Origin: Gordionus sp. m RMFG-2023
Lineage: Eukaryota; Nematomorpha; Gordioida; Chordodea; Parachordodidae
Assembly: GCF_954871325.1 (NCBI RefSeq)
Contig: NC_088777.1
Location: 36,495,366-36,559,365, forward strand
Length of the DNA: 64,000 nt
Reading direction: 5' to 3'
Position numbers and translations under genes: made by a program. The notes beneath the pieces were generated by a model. The model was not told the origin of the DNA and did no database searches. It was given only the letters and a program-made list of their open reading frames with translations. Each line of letters starts with the position of its first letter. Positions within the stretch are counted from its first letter, which is position 1. Shown here piece by piece: positions 53,501 to 60,038 of the stretch.

Positions 53501-56423
53501 AATCATTTTTTTTATATATAGGAAATTGGAGCCACTATTTATGGGTTTACTTTGTTTGATCAGCAGGGGCGGACTGGCGACGCTACGGCCTCGTGGGCAT
53601 TTTTATAGAGGCCTCGTACCCCCATTTTGCTCGCTTTCGCCCGGTCTTTGACCGGGTTCTCTTAAATGGCTTTTTCGCTTTACATGATTTTTATTACTTC
53701 TTATTTTTGAAAATAAGTTCAAATGTACATTTTTAGTAAAAAAAAAAGAATATTATTATACGATAATAATATATTTTATTTTTAAAAAAGCGCATCTAAA
53801 ATCATATTCATTACCATTATAAAATAATATTCATTGCACATATATATTTTATATTATTTACAACGATATTGCACTATAAAATCAAATCATACATCACATG
53901 TTAAATATAAAAAAATACATACTCAATATCAAATAAATTAATTAAACATATAAAGTTATTGCAGTTGTAGAAAATTGCTGCACTTATAAAATCAGGCACC
54001 GATCATATTGTAAATAGATATTAATAAGATTCAAATAAAAGAATTAAGAAAATATTAATTTTTACGTTAATAAATCTCTCATTAACTTTGAACCTTTGCG
54101 TAAATATACAAGAATATCTTTTCTCTGCGCTAATAGTTCTCGTTTAACTGACATCATTAAAAACGCTTCTAATTTTTCTTGATCAATATTAGCTCTCAGC
54201 TTATTTTTATAATTTTTAATTTACTAAATGTTTTCTTGCAACTAACCTGCATAAATGACAAAGTTAAAATGTATTCATATGCCGTGTCACTTTTATGCAT
54301 ATTGTATCTTAAGAATTTCATACACGCATATTAAACACTTGTTATATTTATTATCACTGAGTTATTATCATATTGTAATATTCCATCTTCTTCATTTGAC
54401 TCCTCACTTGTACATACGCTGCTACCAAATCTTTGAATACACTGGAAAATGAACATAATTCGTTACGTAATTTAACACTCAATATATATGCCAATTGTGC
54501 CAGTTTTTCCAAGGCCTTTTCAGAACCTTTACTATTTATTTCATCAAATTGTCTTGGATGCAAATACTGCACATTCAAAATAAGCTCTCAATTCGCAGAA
54601 AGCCGTTCCGACAAACTGTTTATAATTTGATCAATTTAGGACGAAATACTTCGAACCTATAAAGGTCAATCAATTCTTGAGGACGTTCATCTTGGCATTT
54701 ATCACTATATATTCTCTTCGCTCGTCCTATTCAATTTTTTGGCTGAGCATTCTGTAACCTGATACTCTCCGGGAGCTTTAAATATAAAAGTGTTTCATTT
54801 AAATTAGAAGCCATTTTATTGCTTTATTTTGAATCGATGTAATAATCGAGGATACCGAAGACTTAGCATCTTCTATCATTTTCCATGCTGACAATTTTTT
54901 AGTTTGAAGATATGATAGTGGCCCCATTATTTCAAAAATTTCCAAATATATTATAGCTGTAGAGTCTTAAATTTTTATAAATTATCAAGTTTTTGTCTCA
55001 AATGATTTATTATCTATTAGAAATTGAAGTGCATTTATCGTTATTGGGAGCAAGCTCTCTTTACCATATATCGATCTAAGGGTTTTTTCACGTGCCCACC
55101 ATCTTTACCTATTTTTTGCAGCCTTCTCAACTATTTTGACCAGTTGAATTCTTCTGTTTCACTCAAGCATCCATCCTTTTATCTGATTCACCGACCTGGA
55201 TTTTATTTGATTTCAATGAATTAAGAACGAGAAATGTTGGCTATATTATTTCTACAATAAATCAATGTATAAAAATATAATATAATACTTAGCTTTCACT
55301 CTACTCAAAGTGAAGCGTTTTCACTTCATTTGAAAAAAAAACAAAAGAACGTGTTAATGATGTATAGCGTCAAGTGACGTTATTGATATTTTATGCATTA
55401 AAATATAGTAAACAACATGACAATTCTCAAGGAATGTGTTATTCAAATCATAGAGATATCATTAAAAATAAATAAATGATATGAGAAAATAATGTGAACA
55501 TAATAATATTTATTTTTTTCTAATCGGCCTCTTTTATGATATTTTTCTCTGATCGGCCTCAAAAATCGACATTTTCTCGCGGCCTCGTGGTCAAAATGCC
55601 CACCTGGTCTTATGGCCAGTCCGCCCCTGTTGATCAGGAAGATAGGGTGCTATATTAATTAAGTGGCATATTTAATAACCATGTAGTTATTACATATTTC
55701 GTTTCAAGGTCAAACTTAAATTTGACTCTGAATATTGTACTTTTCAATTATTAGAACATTACCACCATATTATTTTCTTTTGCTAGCCCCCCAATAATTT
55801 TTCCAGTTTTTTTATCTTATTTTCCTTTTGCGAGATTGCCTGATCATATATATATAGTTCTCGACTCTGCGTTAGCAATCGGCATAGCTCCAACCTTTTA
55901 AGATTTTTACACTGATTTTCTGGTAAAAGGTGTTATAAGTTTGATTTTTTTTATGAAGTTCTGGGCCAGTTCTTAAAATAATTTACTCAAATTAAGGGAT
56001 CTTTCAGATCAAAATTTGGTTCAACTGACTTGTAAGACCTATTAATTGGCCTGAACAAGGCTTTTTGACTAAACTAATACATACCATTGATTTTACTCAT
56101 CTAATATAGATAAAGTGTTGGATGATGATATCAATTACGTTGCAAACGCAGCGGTCGGCAAAAGTTGTCAATATTCTCACTCTTTCAAGCTGGCCAGTGC
56201 TTACACCCCGTCCATTATGCCTTACACCAATTTTACCTACGATTTTTGCGGCGTGCTCGATTACGTGCTCCACTCTCGCAATTTTTTAACTCCGCTGGCT
56301 GTCTTGGGACCTCTAGACCAGGGCTGGATCAACAGGAATAAAATCGTTGGAGCCCCTCACCCTTTTATACCTTCTGACCACTTTCCCATAGTTGTTAAAT
56401 ATGATTTCAAGCCTCTTGGATAA
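23454..56423 (+). CDS. CNOT6: CCR4-NOT deadenylase CNOT6/CCR4 orthologue, 19-exon model
   Basis: This gene encodes the poly(A)-specific 3' exoribonuclease of the CCR4-NOT complex, which shortens mRNA tails in the cytoplasm. The start MAREKYEPPNPRRNYTI matches CNOT6 (MPKEKYDPPDPRRMYTI). Leucine-rich repeats follow (about residues 55-185; they bind CAF1/CNOT7 in relatives). Then come PLRRFIQLVEP, equivalent to PRSWIMLQEP, and the EEP nuclease (about 659-1241). Catalytic blocks seen are CLQEVETEQ, AHIHWDPEYSDVK, LCGDLNSLPDSG, YDFCGVLDYV and PSDHF. The 19 exons sum to 3,726 nt, a multiple of three, and give about 1,241 aa against about 557 in vertebrates. The excess is acidic and Ser/Lys-rich sequence before and inside the nuclease. 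Most introns are phase 1. Least certain are the exon 5 start, the exon 8 end and exon 16. A CNOT6L-type name would fit equally well. Confidence 0.92.
24065..24251 (+). CDS. CNOT6: CNOT6 coding exon 2
   Basis: This exon encodes WSELEITGAVKNISPNLFSL and THLTVLYLNDNNLAN, equal to the WAELEISG...LTHLTALHLSDNSL segment of CNOT6, the first leucine-rich repeat. It ends in phase 0 at GTAAAT. Confidence 0.92.
24600..27122 (+). mobile_element. Long-TIR DNA transposon A (DDE-like), in CNOT6 intron 2
   Basis: Inverted repeats of about 650 bp (about 24,600-25,260 and 26,460-27,122) carry TTTCGGCCGACCATCTC, AAATCGCGAAGTGCG and CGGGGGCGATAT and their complements. The right tip reads ATGGAATTACCC, close to the GGGTCATTCC tip of element B. 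The left tip is eroded and no target duplication was found. The interior encodes a broken transposase related to that of element B. Open frames inside the arms (24985-25257 minus, 26510-26773 plus) are repeat sequence, not genes. Confidence 0.75.
25480..26450 (+). pseudogene. Transposase of element A, broken
   Basis: The pieces match element B in order: ICDLSKNCAFIIQD, NNQATIYPIIAYY, VISESLQHDVIAVHLYQTKM, NKIYYCSDGSAAQYKN, a CDGLGGTLKSLAARSSLQR block and LTPVDLYQFAKQN. The C-terminal part (26097-26450) has FLTCVYDDFWWLATV and ISILHPHGPSPSFFYP, resembling a small Tudor/SH3-like domain. Several stops and frame changes break the N-terminal and central parts; the C-terminal 117 codons stay open. 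The superfamily is not certain. Confidence 0.65.
27190..27460 (+). other. Unassigned decayed coding-like stretch
   Basis: A plus frame reads GINIIHCERNKDQIKKENSC and RYDVEERIRDHIISG before a stop at about 27,393. Composition looks coding but no family is recognised. It lies between element A and a hAT fragment in intron 2. Confidence 0.25.
27990..28440 (-). pseudogene. hAT (DUF659-type) transposase fragment
   Basis: The minus strand reads ESIMNFIIAI, then VEYISNEFCKVIEE, YTIITDNANNLKKTWTL, GIKYPAIKCIWCEAH and LNLLLKNITNK. These match the DUF659/catalytic stretch of hAT transposases (VVTDNAANMKKAW..., GCAAHGLNLLLKDI). It is broken by stops, with no termini found. Confidence 0.6.
28556..29000. 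repeat. Solo terminal repeat related to elements A/B
   Basis: It shares the layout of element A's arm: a direct block GGAGATATGGCGGGTTAAAG, then GTGTTTTTTTTATTTCCAAT (element A has GTGTTTTCTTATTTCC). No transposase or second arm is nearby. Probably a diverged single end. Confidence 0.4.
29180..29369 (+). CDS. CNOT6: CNOT6 coding exon 3
   Basis: After acceptor AACTTAG it reads PPQINELRHLTYLDLSSNKL, LPPEMGDLITLRELHLNHN and LPLELGRLFQLLVLGLKG, which are leucine-rich repeats 2-4. It ends in phase 1 at GTAGCT. Confidence 0.95.
29532..29663 (+). CDS. CNOT6: CNOT6 coding exon 4
   Basis: It reads GNPLAPEILRIYSETNGTQK then LLTHLLDNL, matching the LRR C-cap (GNPLTQDILNLYQEPDGTRR). A Ser-rich tail follows. 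The donor is GTAATT (phase 1); a weaker donor GTCATC at 29,653 would end it in phase 2. Confidence 0.9.
30160..30470. repeat. Probable short TIR element in CNOT6 intron 4
   Basis: Repeated GAGCGGGTT/AACCCGCTC and CCCGCCCA motifs appear. The right side, CCCACATGTAGACC, resembles the complement of the 13,571 MITE end (GTCTACATGAGCGG). No clear target duplication. Confidence 0.35.
30814..31003 (+). CDS. CNOT6: CNOT6 coding exon 5
   Basis: The frame has IMDFDFRRATSGLPSQASGI and LLEDPIPLR. With exon 6 it forms PIPLRRFIQLVEP, the motif before the nuclease. The start may be 30814 (fits phase 1) or 30809 after TATCAG (needs phase 2 from the weaker exon 4 donor). It ends in phase 2 at CAG|GTTTTT. Confidence 0.7.
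31191..31327. repeat. (TTCC)n microsatellite, about 34 units
   Basis: An uninterrupted TTCC array of about 137 bases lies in CNOT6 intron 5. It is bordered by GAAAGAAAGAAAG on both sides and lies only 14 bases from the end of element B. Open frames across it (LPSF or GRKE repeats) are artefacts. Confidence 0.98.
31342..34540 (-). mobile_element. Long-TIR DNA transposon B, full length, in CNOT6 intron 5
   Basis: The tips are GGGTCATTCCATGTCAAAT (31342) and its complement ending GGAATGACCC (34540). AAAG on both sides (31338-31341, 34541-34544) may be a 4-bp target duplication, though the left copy is inside AAAG repeats. The inverted repeats are about 590 bp (about 31,342-31,925 and 33,945-34,540), roughly 90% alike. 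The 3.2-kb element encodes one transposase on the minus strand. It and element A are family members in opposite orientation. Confidence 0.85.
32013..33600 (-). pseudogene. Transposase of element B (DDE-like with Tudor-like C-terminus), nearly complete
   Basis: Read on the minus strand: SRLMPGIKDCVSVKGE; LKEIFKMFKEEYPSISIGF and PKFAELRPKN; GTHTVCVCAIHQNVKLM; a Cys cluster CYLTNCDQCPC; LDYSENYSLILQDEVQGFHW; NNVQATIHPFVAYYKSGE; KIIYFSDEAASKYKN; AEWHFFVTAHGKNACDGIGG; LVARASLQRPNKNQILTPLE. The C-terminus has ITCVYDDKWWLGYI and FLHPRGPSASFKFP, ending at 32013. The D, D and E/H positions suggest an RNase-H-fold transposase; the superfamily is unassigned by me. Breaks are few: stops or frame changes near 33,415, 33,065 and 32,300. 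Confidence 0.7.
35376..35482 (+). CDS. CNOT6: CNOT6 coding exon 6
   Basis: A strong acceptor (CATCCTTCCAG) precedes RFIQLVEPNYRKQMTNSNRD and a basic stretch. The Arg codon is split across exons 5 and 6 in phase 2. It resembles SWIMLQEPDRTRP in CNOT6. It ends in phase 1 at GTAAAA. Confidence 0.75.
36640..36750 (-). repeat. Dispersed repeat, copy 1
   Basis: The complement contains AACGCAGCGTTT and GAAGCGTTAAGTTTTATT, matching 52,180-52,270 in the opposite orientation (AACGCAGCGTTTCAAAACG; GATGCGTTAAGTTTTATTAT). It lies in CNOT6 intron 6, just upstream of exon 7. Confidence 0.55.
36908..37057 (+). CDS. CNOT6: CNOT6 coding exon 7 (putative insert exon)
   Basis: A pyrimidine-rich tract with TTTTCAG precedes it. 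It reads QIRNLYFCINDPNNNLDSNN and TSDDFYTSGRTNYITNFTET, which are not conserved. Phases 1 in and 1 out fit both neighbours, so it could be skipped without a frame change. No family match supports it. Confidence 0.5.
37840..38190. other. Unassigned less AT-rich block in intron 7
   Basis: It is less AT-rich than its surroundings, with an 86-codon frame (38072-38332) containing LRSKFLEETRLNSTCLELRI. I recognise no family; likely a decayed mobile element. Confidence 0.25.
38780..39060 (-). pseudogene. hAT (ZMYM1-like) C-terminal fragment
   Basis: The minus strand reads NIVDLWEVNNIILANIVPSF, then ASFEGAFSSLRYVRVRWKSQ, which matches the hATC end (ASCERSFSxLRRIKTYLRST). A CAGAGCTGTGAACTC-like terminus lies at 38,568. 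Truncated and decayed. Confidence 0.5.
39250..40000 (+). mobile_element. Retroelement (reverse-transcriptase type) fragment, fossil
   Basis: This block is clearly less AT-rich than its surroundings. Its end resembles the conserved tail found after reverse transcriptase in some animal retroelements: FFKDFESYILKHTSDPREGF and LAVAILKANYRSFND. The element is broken in several places and lacks recognisable ends, so it is old. Its exact family (LINE or other) cannot be decided. Confidence 0.45.
40676..40870 (+). CDS. CNOT6: CNOT6 coding exon 8 (acidic insert)
   Basis: It reads GFTFAKPDFFVVANDSSSEG, DNYYEEKESENRPPKTGSK and so on. Exon 7 supplies G for a split Gly codon. The end is uncertain: 40870 (GTTAAA) or 40828 (GTGATA), both phase 1. 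Low-complexity acidic/basic coding sequence. Confidence 0.6.
41847..41996 (+). CDS. CNOT6: CNOT6 coding exon 9 (Ser/acidic insert)
   Basis: It reads VGENKLAKSSADSQTTSYES, then SEDSYCSSSISDINDSDDS. Acceptor TTTAAG, donor GTAAAA, phase 1 in and out. Probably disordered and rich in possible phosphosites. Confidence 0.65.
42136..42820 (+). CDS. CNOT6: CNOT6 coding exon 10
   Basis: The first about 180 residues are Lys/Asp/Thr-rich and look disordered. The nuclease then starts at FTLMCYNILCDKYATRQLYA, with CPTWALAWAYRKHRILSQLA. It ends in phase 2 within AAG at donor GTTTGT; exon 11 completes Lys. The longest exon (685 bp). Confidence 0.92.
43820..44058 (+). CDS. CNOT6: CNOT6 coding exon 11
   Basis: It reads ADILCLQEVETEQFSDFLLP (metal-binding Glu in LQEVE), GYDGIFAPKSRAKTM, KFVDGCAIFYKRSRFRLL and VEFNQVAIAKAEG, all conserved in CNOT6. 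It ends in phase 1 at GTAGGA. Confidence 0.95.
44712..45600 (+). repeat. Left tandem array of the foldback element (8 units)
   Basis: Units of about 105-118 bp each carry TGACAATTGTCA or a one-base variant, then CATAATCG, TTTTTTTGACG and ATTGATAACATGTTTAAA. Palindromes begin at 44712, 44831, 44949, 45067, 45185, 45292, 45401 and 45516. Confidence 0.9.
46002..47110 (-). repeat. Right tandem array of the foldback element (11 units)
   Basis: This is the inverted counterpart of the left array. Palindrome copies start near 46002, 46099, 46215, 46323, 46415, 46530, 46638, 46752, 46862, 46980 and 47099. The two arms differ in number (8 against 11), so they changed independently after forming. Confidence 0.9.
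47710..47826 (+). CDS. CNOT6: CNOT6 coding exon 12
   Basis: It reads GSQNMLNRVMTKDNIGLTAL then FETVPEESEK, equal to GSEAMLNRVMTKDNIGVAVL. A basic tail PRRNKSKKN begins an insert. It follows the 3.5-kb foldback element and ends in phase 1. Confidence 0.92.
48081..48192 (+). CDS. CNOT6: CNOT6 coding exon 13 (insert)
   Basis: It reads EPKAEEKETNAKTEEVDDSS and HISDSKTLGLHNIT. Acidic, not conserved, and sited between two nuclease blocks. Acceptor TTTCCTAG; it ends in phase 2 at GTATTA before an in-frame TAA. Confidence 0.75.
48574..48746 (+). CDS. CNOT6: CNOT6 coding exon 14
   Basis: A basic start (RNRSKRRKVKRK) leads into FLVVSTAHIHWDPEYSDVK, the conserved catalytic block (ANAHMHWDPEYSDVK), then IIQAMMIVHELKAFM. 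It ends in phase 1 at GTAAAT. Confidence 0.93.
49056..49328 (+). CDS. CNOT6: CNOT6 coding exon 15 (insert)
   Basis: It reads GSTGKDLSRSLSLKEPAHHS, then KKKRTCSENNHNSPTPPYQK and a Ser/Asp/Glu-rich end. It is not conserved and lies inside the nuclease domain. Clean GT-AG borders, phase 1 in and out. Confidence 0.75.
49861..49974 (+). CDS. CNOT6: CNOT6 coding exon 16 (frame uncertain)
   Basis: Two frames are open after acceptor ATTATAG. The phase-consistent one reads GVSTNVVCGRENNEGVIYYL and must end at GTTCTC (49,975). The other (RFYERRVRKRKQRRSNLLSS, reaching GTAATA near 49,991) looks more like the other inserts but does not keep phase. The exon is likely, its exact form is not. Confidence 0.45.
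50130..50246 (+). CDS. CNOT6: CNOT6 coding exon 17
   Basis: It reads DLLPLVLCGDLNSLPDSGVL then EFLLTGRLDADHREFKDL, the catalytic Asp/Asn block (LVLCADLNSLPDSGVVEYL in CNOT6). Acceptor CCTTTAG, phase 1 in and out. Confidence 0.95.
50532..50693 (+). CDS. CNOT6: CNOT6 coding exon 18
   Basis: The start GYRACLAKLTNAED corresponds to the ELRYNESLTNF segment. The remainder (NNNSTLEADASIDIKTDDTN and on) is an acidic insert. It ends in phase 1 at GTAGGT. Confidence 0.85.
50776..51818 (-). mobile_element. hAT element with transposase remnant, in CNOT6 intron 18
   Basis: The ends CAGAGTTGTTAATGCTCC (50776) and TTAACAACTCTG (to 51818) lie between perfect 8-bp duplications GCTATTAT (50768-50775, 51819-51826). 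Subterminal repeats GCTAGCTCCCGCTCC and GGAGCGCCTC recur. The minus strand near 51,060-51,130 keeps PSSAPVERA, the hATC signature, so the 1,043-bp copy is an internally deleted, non-autonomous derivative. Confidence 0.9.
52180..52270 (+). repeat. Dispersed repeat, copy 2
   Basis: Pairs with the inverted copy at 36,640-36,750; the shared core is AACGCAGCGTTT and GCGTTAAGTTTTATT. Confidence 0.55.
52370..52920. repeat. ~300-bp tandem duplication in intron 18
   Basis: TTGGACACTATT begins copies at about 52,372 and 52,672. Shared blocks include CTCAAACTTAAAATAATATT and TTTATCTGTTGCTTCTATAA. About 85-90% alike, no coding potential seen. Confidence 0.85.
53564..55629 (-). mobile_element. hAT element (CAGGGGCGGACTGGC type), broken
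   Basis: The ends CAGGGGCGGACTGGC (53564) and GCCAGTCCGCCCCTG (to 55629) are flanked by perfect duplications TTGATCAG (53556-53563, 55630-55637). This terminus is a well-known animal hAT type. The minus strand retains decayed ZMYM1-like transposase: WWARE...LRSIYGKESLLPITI near 55,030-55,110, a 74-codon frame (54354-54578), and LRANIDQEKLEAFLMMSVKR near 54,130-54,200. Stops and frame changes are many. Lies in CNOT6 intron 18. Confidence 0.9.
56110..56423 (+). CDS. CNOT6: CNOT6 coding exon 19 (terminal)
   Basis: It reads FKLASAYTPSIMPYTNFTYD, FCGVLDYVLHSRNFLTPLAV, LGPLDQGW and PHPFIPSDHFPIVVKYDF, the conserved end of the nuclease with catalytic Asp and His. TAA is at 56421-56423. AATAAA-type signals lie in the following 0.75 kb. 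Confidence 0.95.
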
Positions 56424-58741
56424 TATAGATTTTGAATATTACATTATATTGTTTTTATGAATTATTTCCCTTTGTATATTTTTTTGATTTTATATGTTGA
56501 TTTATTCACAAATTTTATTTTATAAACTTCCAGATGTTTCTTTTATAAAATCGGAAATTCGATTGGTTACTCCTATTTTCCAATGTTAAATTACATTGTT
56601 TGAAATTGATATCCTCCTATAACAATAATTTTTTGGGTCGTTTCTCTCTTTAAATTTTATATGCACATAATTATTCCGCTTTGGGACATTTTAGAAGACT
56701 TTTGGCTCATTCTCTCCTAGAATAATATTGCATTTTACAAGTTTTAAAATAAAAATTAGTGCCAAATTTTGCTTGCTATTTGATTTTAATTGTGCAAGAA
56801 ATTATATTTTCTAAGTTAATTAAGTCATTTAAGATATTCTATCAGTTATTAATATATCTCTGCATAAACACCTGGATCAACTTTTACACAATCGGTGAGG
56901 ATTTGATAAAAACCATACTAATTTAATTTTAATCTTGAATATAAGGATCGAAATATTTTTTTACTTTGTTTCTTTTAAAGGCTAAAACTTTCTATTGTAG
57001 TATATAGATATTTCTTCCTTTTTTTAAATATTGTTTTTTATTTCGTATTTTAAATATTATTATATATTTATTTCATTAGTTATCATTATAGTTGTAAAAA
57101 ACAAAGTATATTTCGATTATGACCATATATAAATGAAGAAAGGAAAATAAAAAGTCTCAATGTGTTATTTTTTTAACTTTGAGCCCAAATCATTTATTTA
57201 GTTTATTAAATTTGAGAAATATATTCCAGCATGCATGTAACACTACCCTGTGAATTTCCTAATATTTTGCAATTACCGAAATTCGCATGATATTCTACAC
57301 ATATTGGAATGCATTTCAGGCAAAATGATATTCAAATTTAAAAAAGATGCTCATTAAATATTTTTAAGTTGATAAAGTAACACAATTTTATTTTTTAAAA
57401 AATTAATTTATTTAAAATTTACGAAATCGAGTTTGGACGCATAATGTATAAATGCGAGAATCATTTTTTTTAAAAAAATTTTTTGACCTTGATGCACCCA
57501 ATGAAGCCAACATATATATAAGATTGATAAGACGACATATTTAATACTAAATAGGAGTGCTCTTGATCACCACTACTAGATTACAAGGGCTAATGGGAAA
57601 AAGGTATATATCTTTCAAGTTATAAGATTTGTTATTTTTTTAAATCATTTTATTTTACGAAACTGTCTAATTTTCATTAAATATATATTTTATAAACACG
57701 GATGATCTTATAATGTTTTTTTATAATAGATTGTAAAAAGAGACCTCACCTTATTTATATAAAAAGTTGAGTTTATGATAGGTACTTCAAATTTGTATTT
57801 TGCTTATTTTCCATTTGGATAAACAGTGCCTAGTTTATTTATAATATATATGAAAGATCGTGATTTTCAGAAAGCATCTGGCCTAGTCTACAAGAGCTTT
57901 ATTTGCCTATCCGATGGTTCTCGCTTCAAATCCCCAAGGATCATGTTTTTTCTTACGCTAACTAGGTGATTCCGACCTTAGAGGGATTATATGTAGTAAA
58001 TTGAACTCTACCACATGATTCCGTTAATATATATTAAATTAGTGAATCATATTTTAATAAATTTTGGGCGGTATTTAATTTAAATTAGGTTGATATTTAG
58101 AAAATTGCTATATATTAACTTGTCAATATATATCATTAACAAAAAATAAGAGATATGTAAATCTTCATTAAAATAACATCTAAGAAAAATAAATTAAGTG
58201 AACAATTTAAAGACAAATAAGAATAAAAAAATATGGGAGGCTTTCAATTTTTTTTATAAATAGTGAATTAGATTTGCCCCTATTTTTTGTGTTTTCTATT
58301 TTTAAAATTCCCAATACGATTATTAACGCTTATATATAAACGAAATTAAACCAACCAAATTGATGTTAATACATCAGAGTATTCACGGTTTTTTTATGTT
58401 AGGTAAGTCAGCCCCGTGCGACACTTTTGGCCATAATAAACAAAATTTACCTATTTGATTAATTTTCTCAATGAGAACTAAAAACATATACACTTTATTA
58501 ATCATTATAAATGAGTAACGCACATTAAAAAATTAATTTAATCATAAATTAAAATATTGCAATTTTATTTATCCTCCTTTCCTTTTTATTTTCAAAAGAG
58601 GATACTATATCAGTATAAGCTAACGATGAGGTGAAATCATTTTTTATTGAAATTAAAGAGAGATTAACAAGTCAGTCTTGTATTATACAGGATCCTGAGT
58701 AAGTTTTATGCCCAAGGTAATTGGAATGGTTAAAATAATCC
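56424..58741. other. 3' flank of CNOT6 and intergenic DNA
   Basis: The first part is presumably 3' UTR. AAATAAAAATT near 56,749 and GAAAATAAAAAG near 57,143 are possible poly(A) signals. No gene is seen in the remainder apart from the tRNA-like repeat near 57,880. Confidence 0.4.
57876..58010 (+). repeat. Second tRNA-like (SINE-type) sequence
   Basis: TCTGGCCTAGTCTACAAGAG (A-box-like) and, about 40 bases on, GCTTCAAATCC (B-box-like) have the spacing of a tRNA internal promoter. No proper acceptor stem can be drawn. A tRNA-derived SINE head unrelated to that at 8.2 kb is likely. Confidence 0.4.
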
Positions 58742-59290
58742 TTAATACAATGGATATATTTGGTAAGATGGAGTTTTTATGGGATGCTTACTTAATATAT
58801 TCACTAAAATTTTTAATACAATTAGTAGATCTTGCGAATTAATATCCCTTTCTAACGTATCCTGATCTGTTAATAAATTGTGAAAACATTTTTCCTTTAG
58901 CTCGCTTTCAGGCTCATTTATTAATTCTGGTATATTGAATAAGAATTCAAAATGATCTTTAAAGAGCTTTAATTGCTGAAAACGTTCCTCTAATGAATAT
59001 CTCGCTTGATCTAATGATACATTGAAAAATTCAATTTCATATTTTTTTTTGAGGACCATGTGTGAGCGTGTCATCTTCGTAAGAAAATTATTTTTGAACC
59101 TTCCGTCTACGAATTGATGTTATTGAAGGAAAACACTCCTTCTCTATATTTATTTCCAATTAGTGTGCAAGCTCTTTCGCTGAGTTAAGGGAATTCTGAA
59201 AGCCGTTTTCCTTAAAGCAATCTAAAATATCTTGCGTACTTTCTAAAAGTGTAATGACTCTTTCCTATTAAATAATGTCAATTTACATGA
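58742..59290 (-). pseudogene. hAT (ZMYM1-like) transposase fragment
   Basis: The minus strand reads VITLLESTQDILDCFKENGF and QNSLNSAKELAH (about 59,165-59,265). It then has KKKYEIEFFNVSLDQARYSL, EERFQQLKLFKDHFEFLFNI and DINSQDLLIVLKIL (58742-59074), the order seen in ZMYM1/hAT transposases. A frame break separates the two parts and no ends are found. Confidence 0.6.
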
Positions 59291-60038
59291 CCTTATTTAC
59301 TTAATTAATGTATCTAACCAGATGACAAGGGTTACCAAAAATGGAAATTAATGAAATGGCTTCTGTCCAGAATTTAGGGTCATTAGTCTTTCGGATACAT
59401 CTATTAGCGCATGGTAAATATTTTACTCAGAGACCTGCAGAGATACCATTTGCACGGCCCTGCCCGGATTTTTTTTCAAAAATTTTTTAACCCGGCTCGG
59501 CCCGGATATTTTTTTAAAAAAATTTTTTGGGTCGGATTTTTTTAAATTTTAGGACCGGCTCGGAATTTTTTAAAATTATATTCTACCTGGTATATCCAAA
59601 ATTCACCTATTCGGTATTTTATCATATTTTTCGGCGAGCATTATCATTTAATACGCAAGCAGATTAGCGAATGTTGTTAAACGGCTAACTCAATATTTTC
59701 GCCAGAAAAATATTGATTAAGACTCGAAATTTCGATACTATATGTCTAGACCTTTGCTCCTTCTATGAACAAAATTTTCAGGCTTGCGTAATATTTTTCT
59801 GGATAAGATACTGTTAGCCGTTTTTAAAAATCGGCTCAAAACGAGCCGTTTAACAACTCTACATATTATATATTTTATTTTTTTTTATTCTAAACAGATA
59901 TTTAGTATATTACAAATTGATACTATAAGAAATTTGTGTAAATTATATTTTGAGAATATACTATATTAATTGTATTTATAAAAAAAATAAAACTGATATT
60001 TTAATTAATAAAAAATATAACATTTATTATATAATAAT

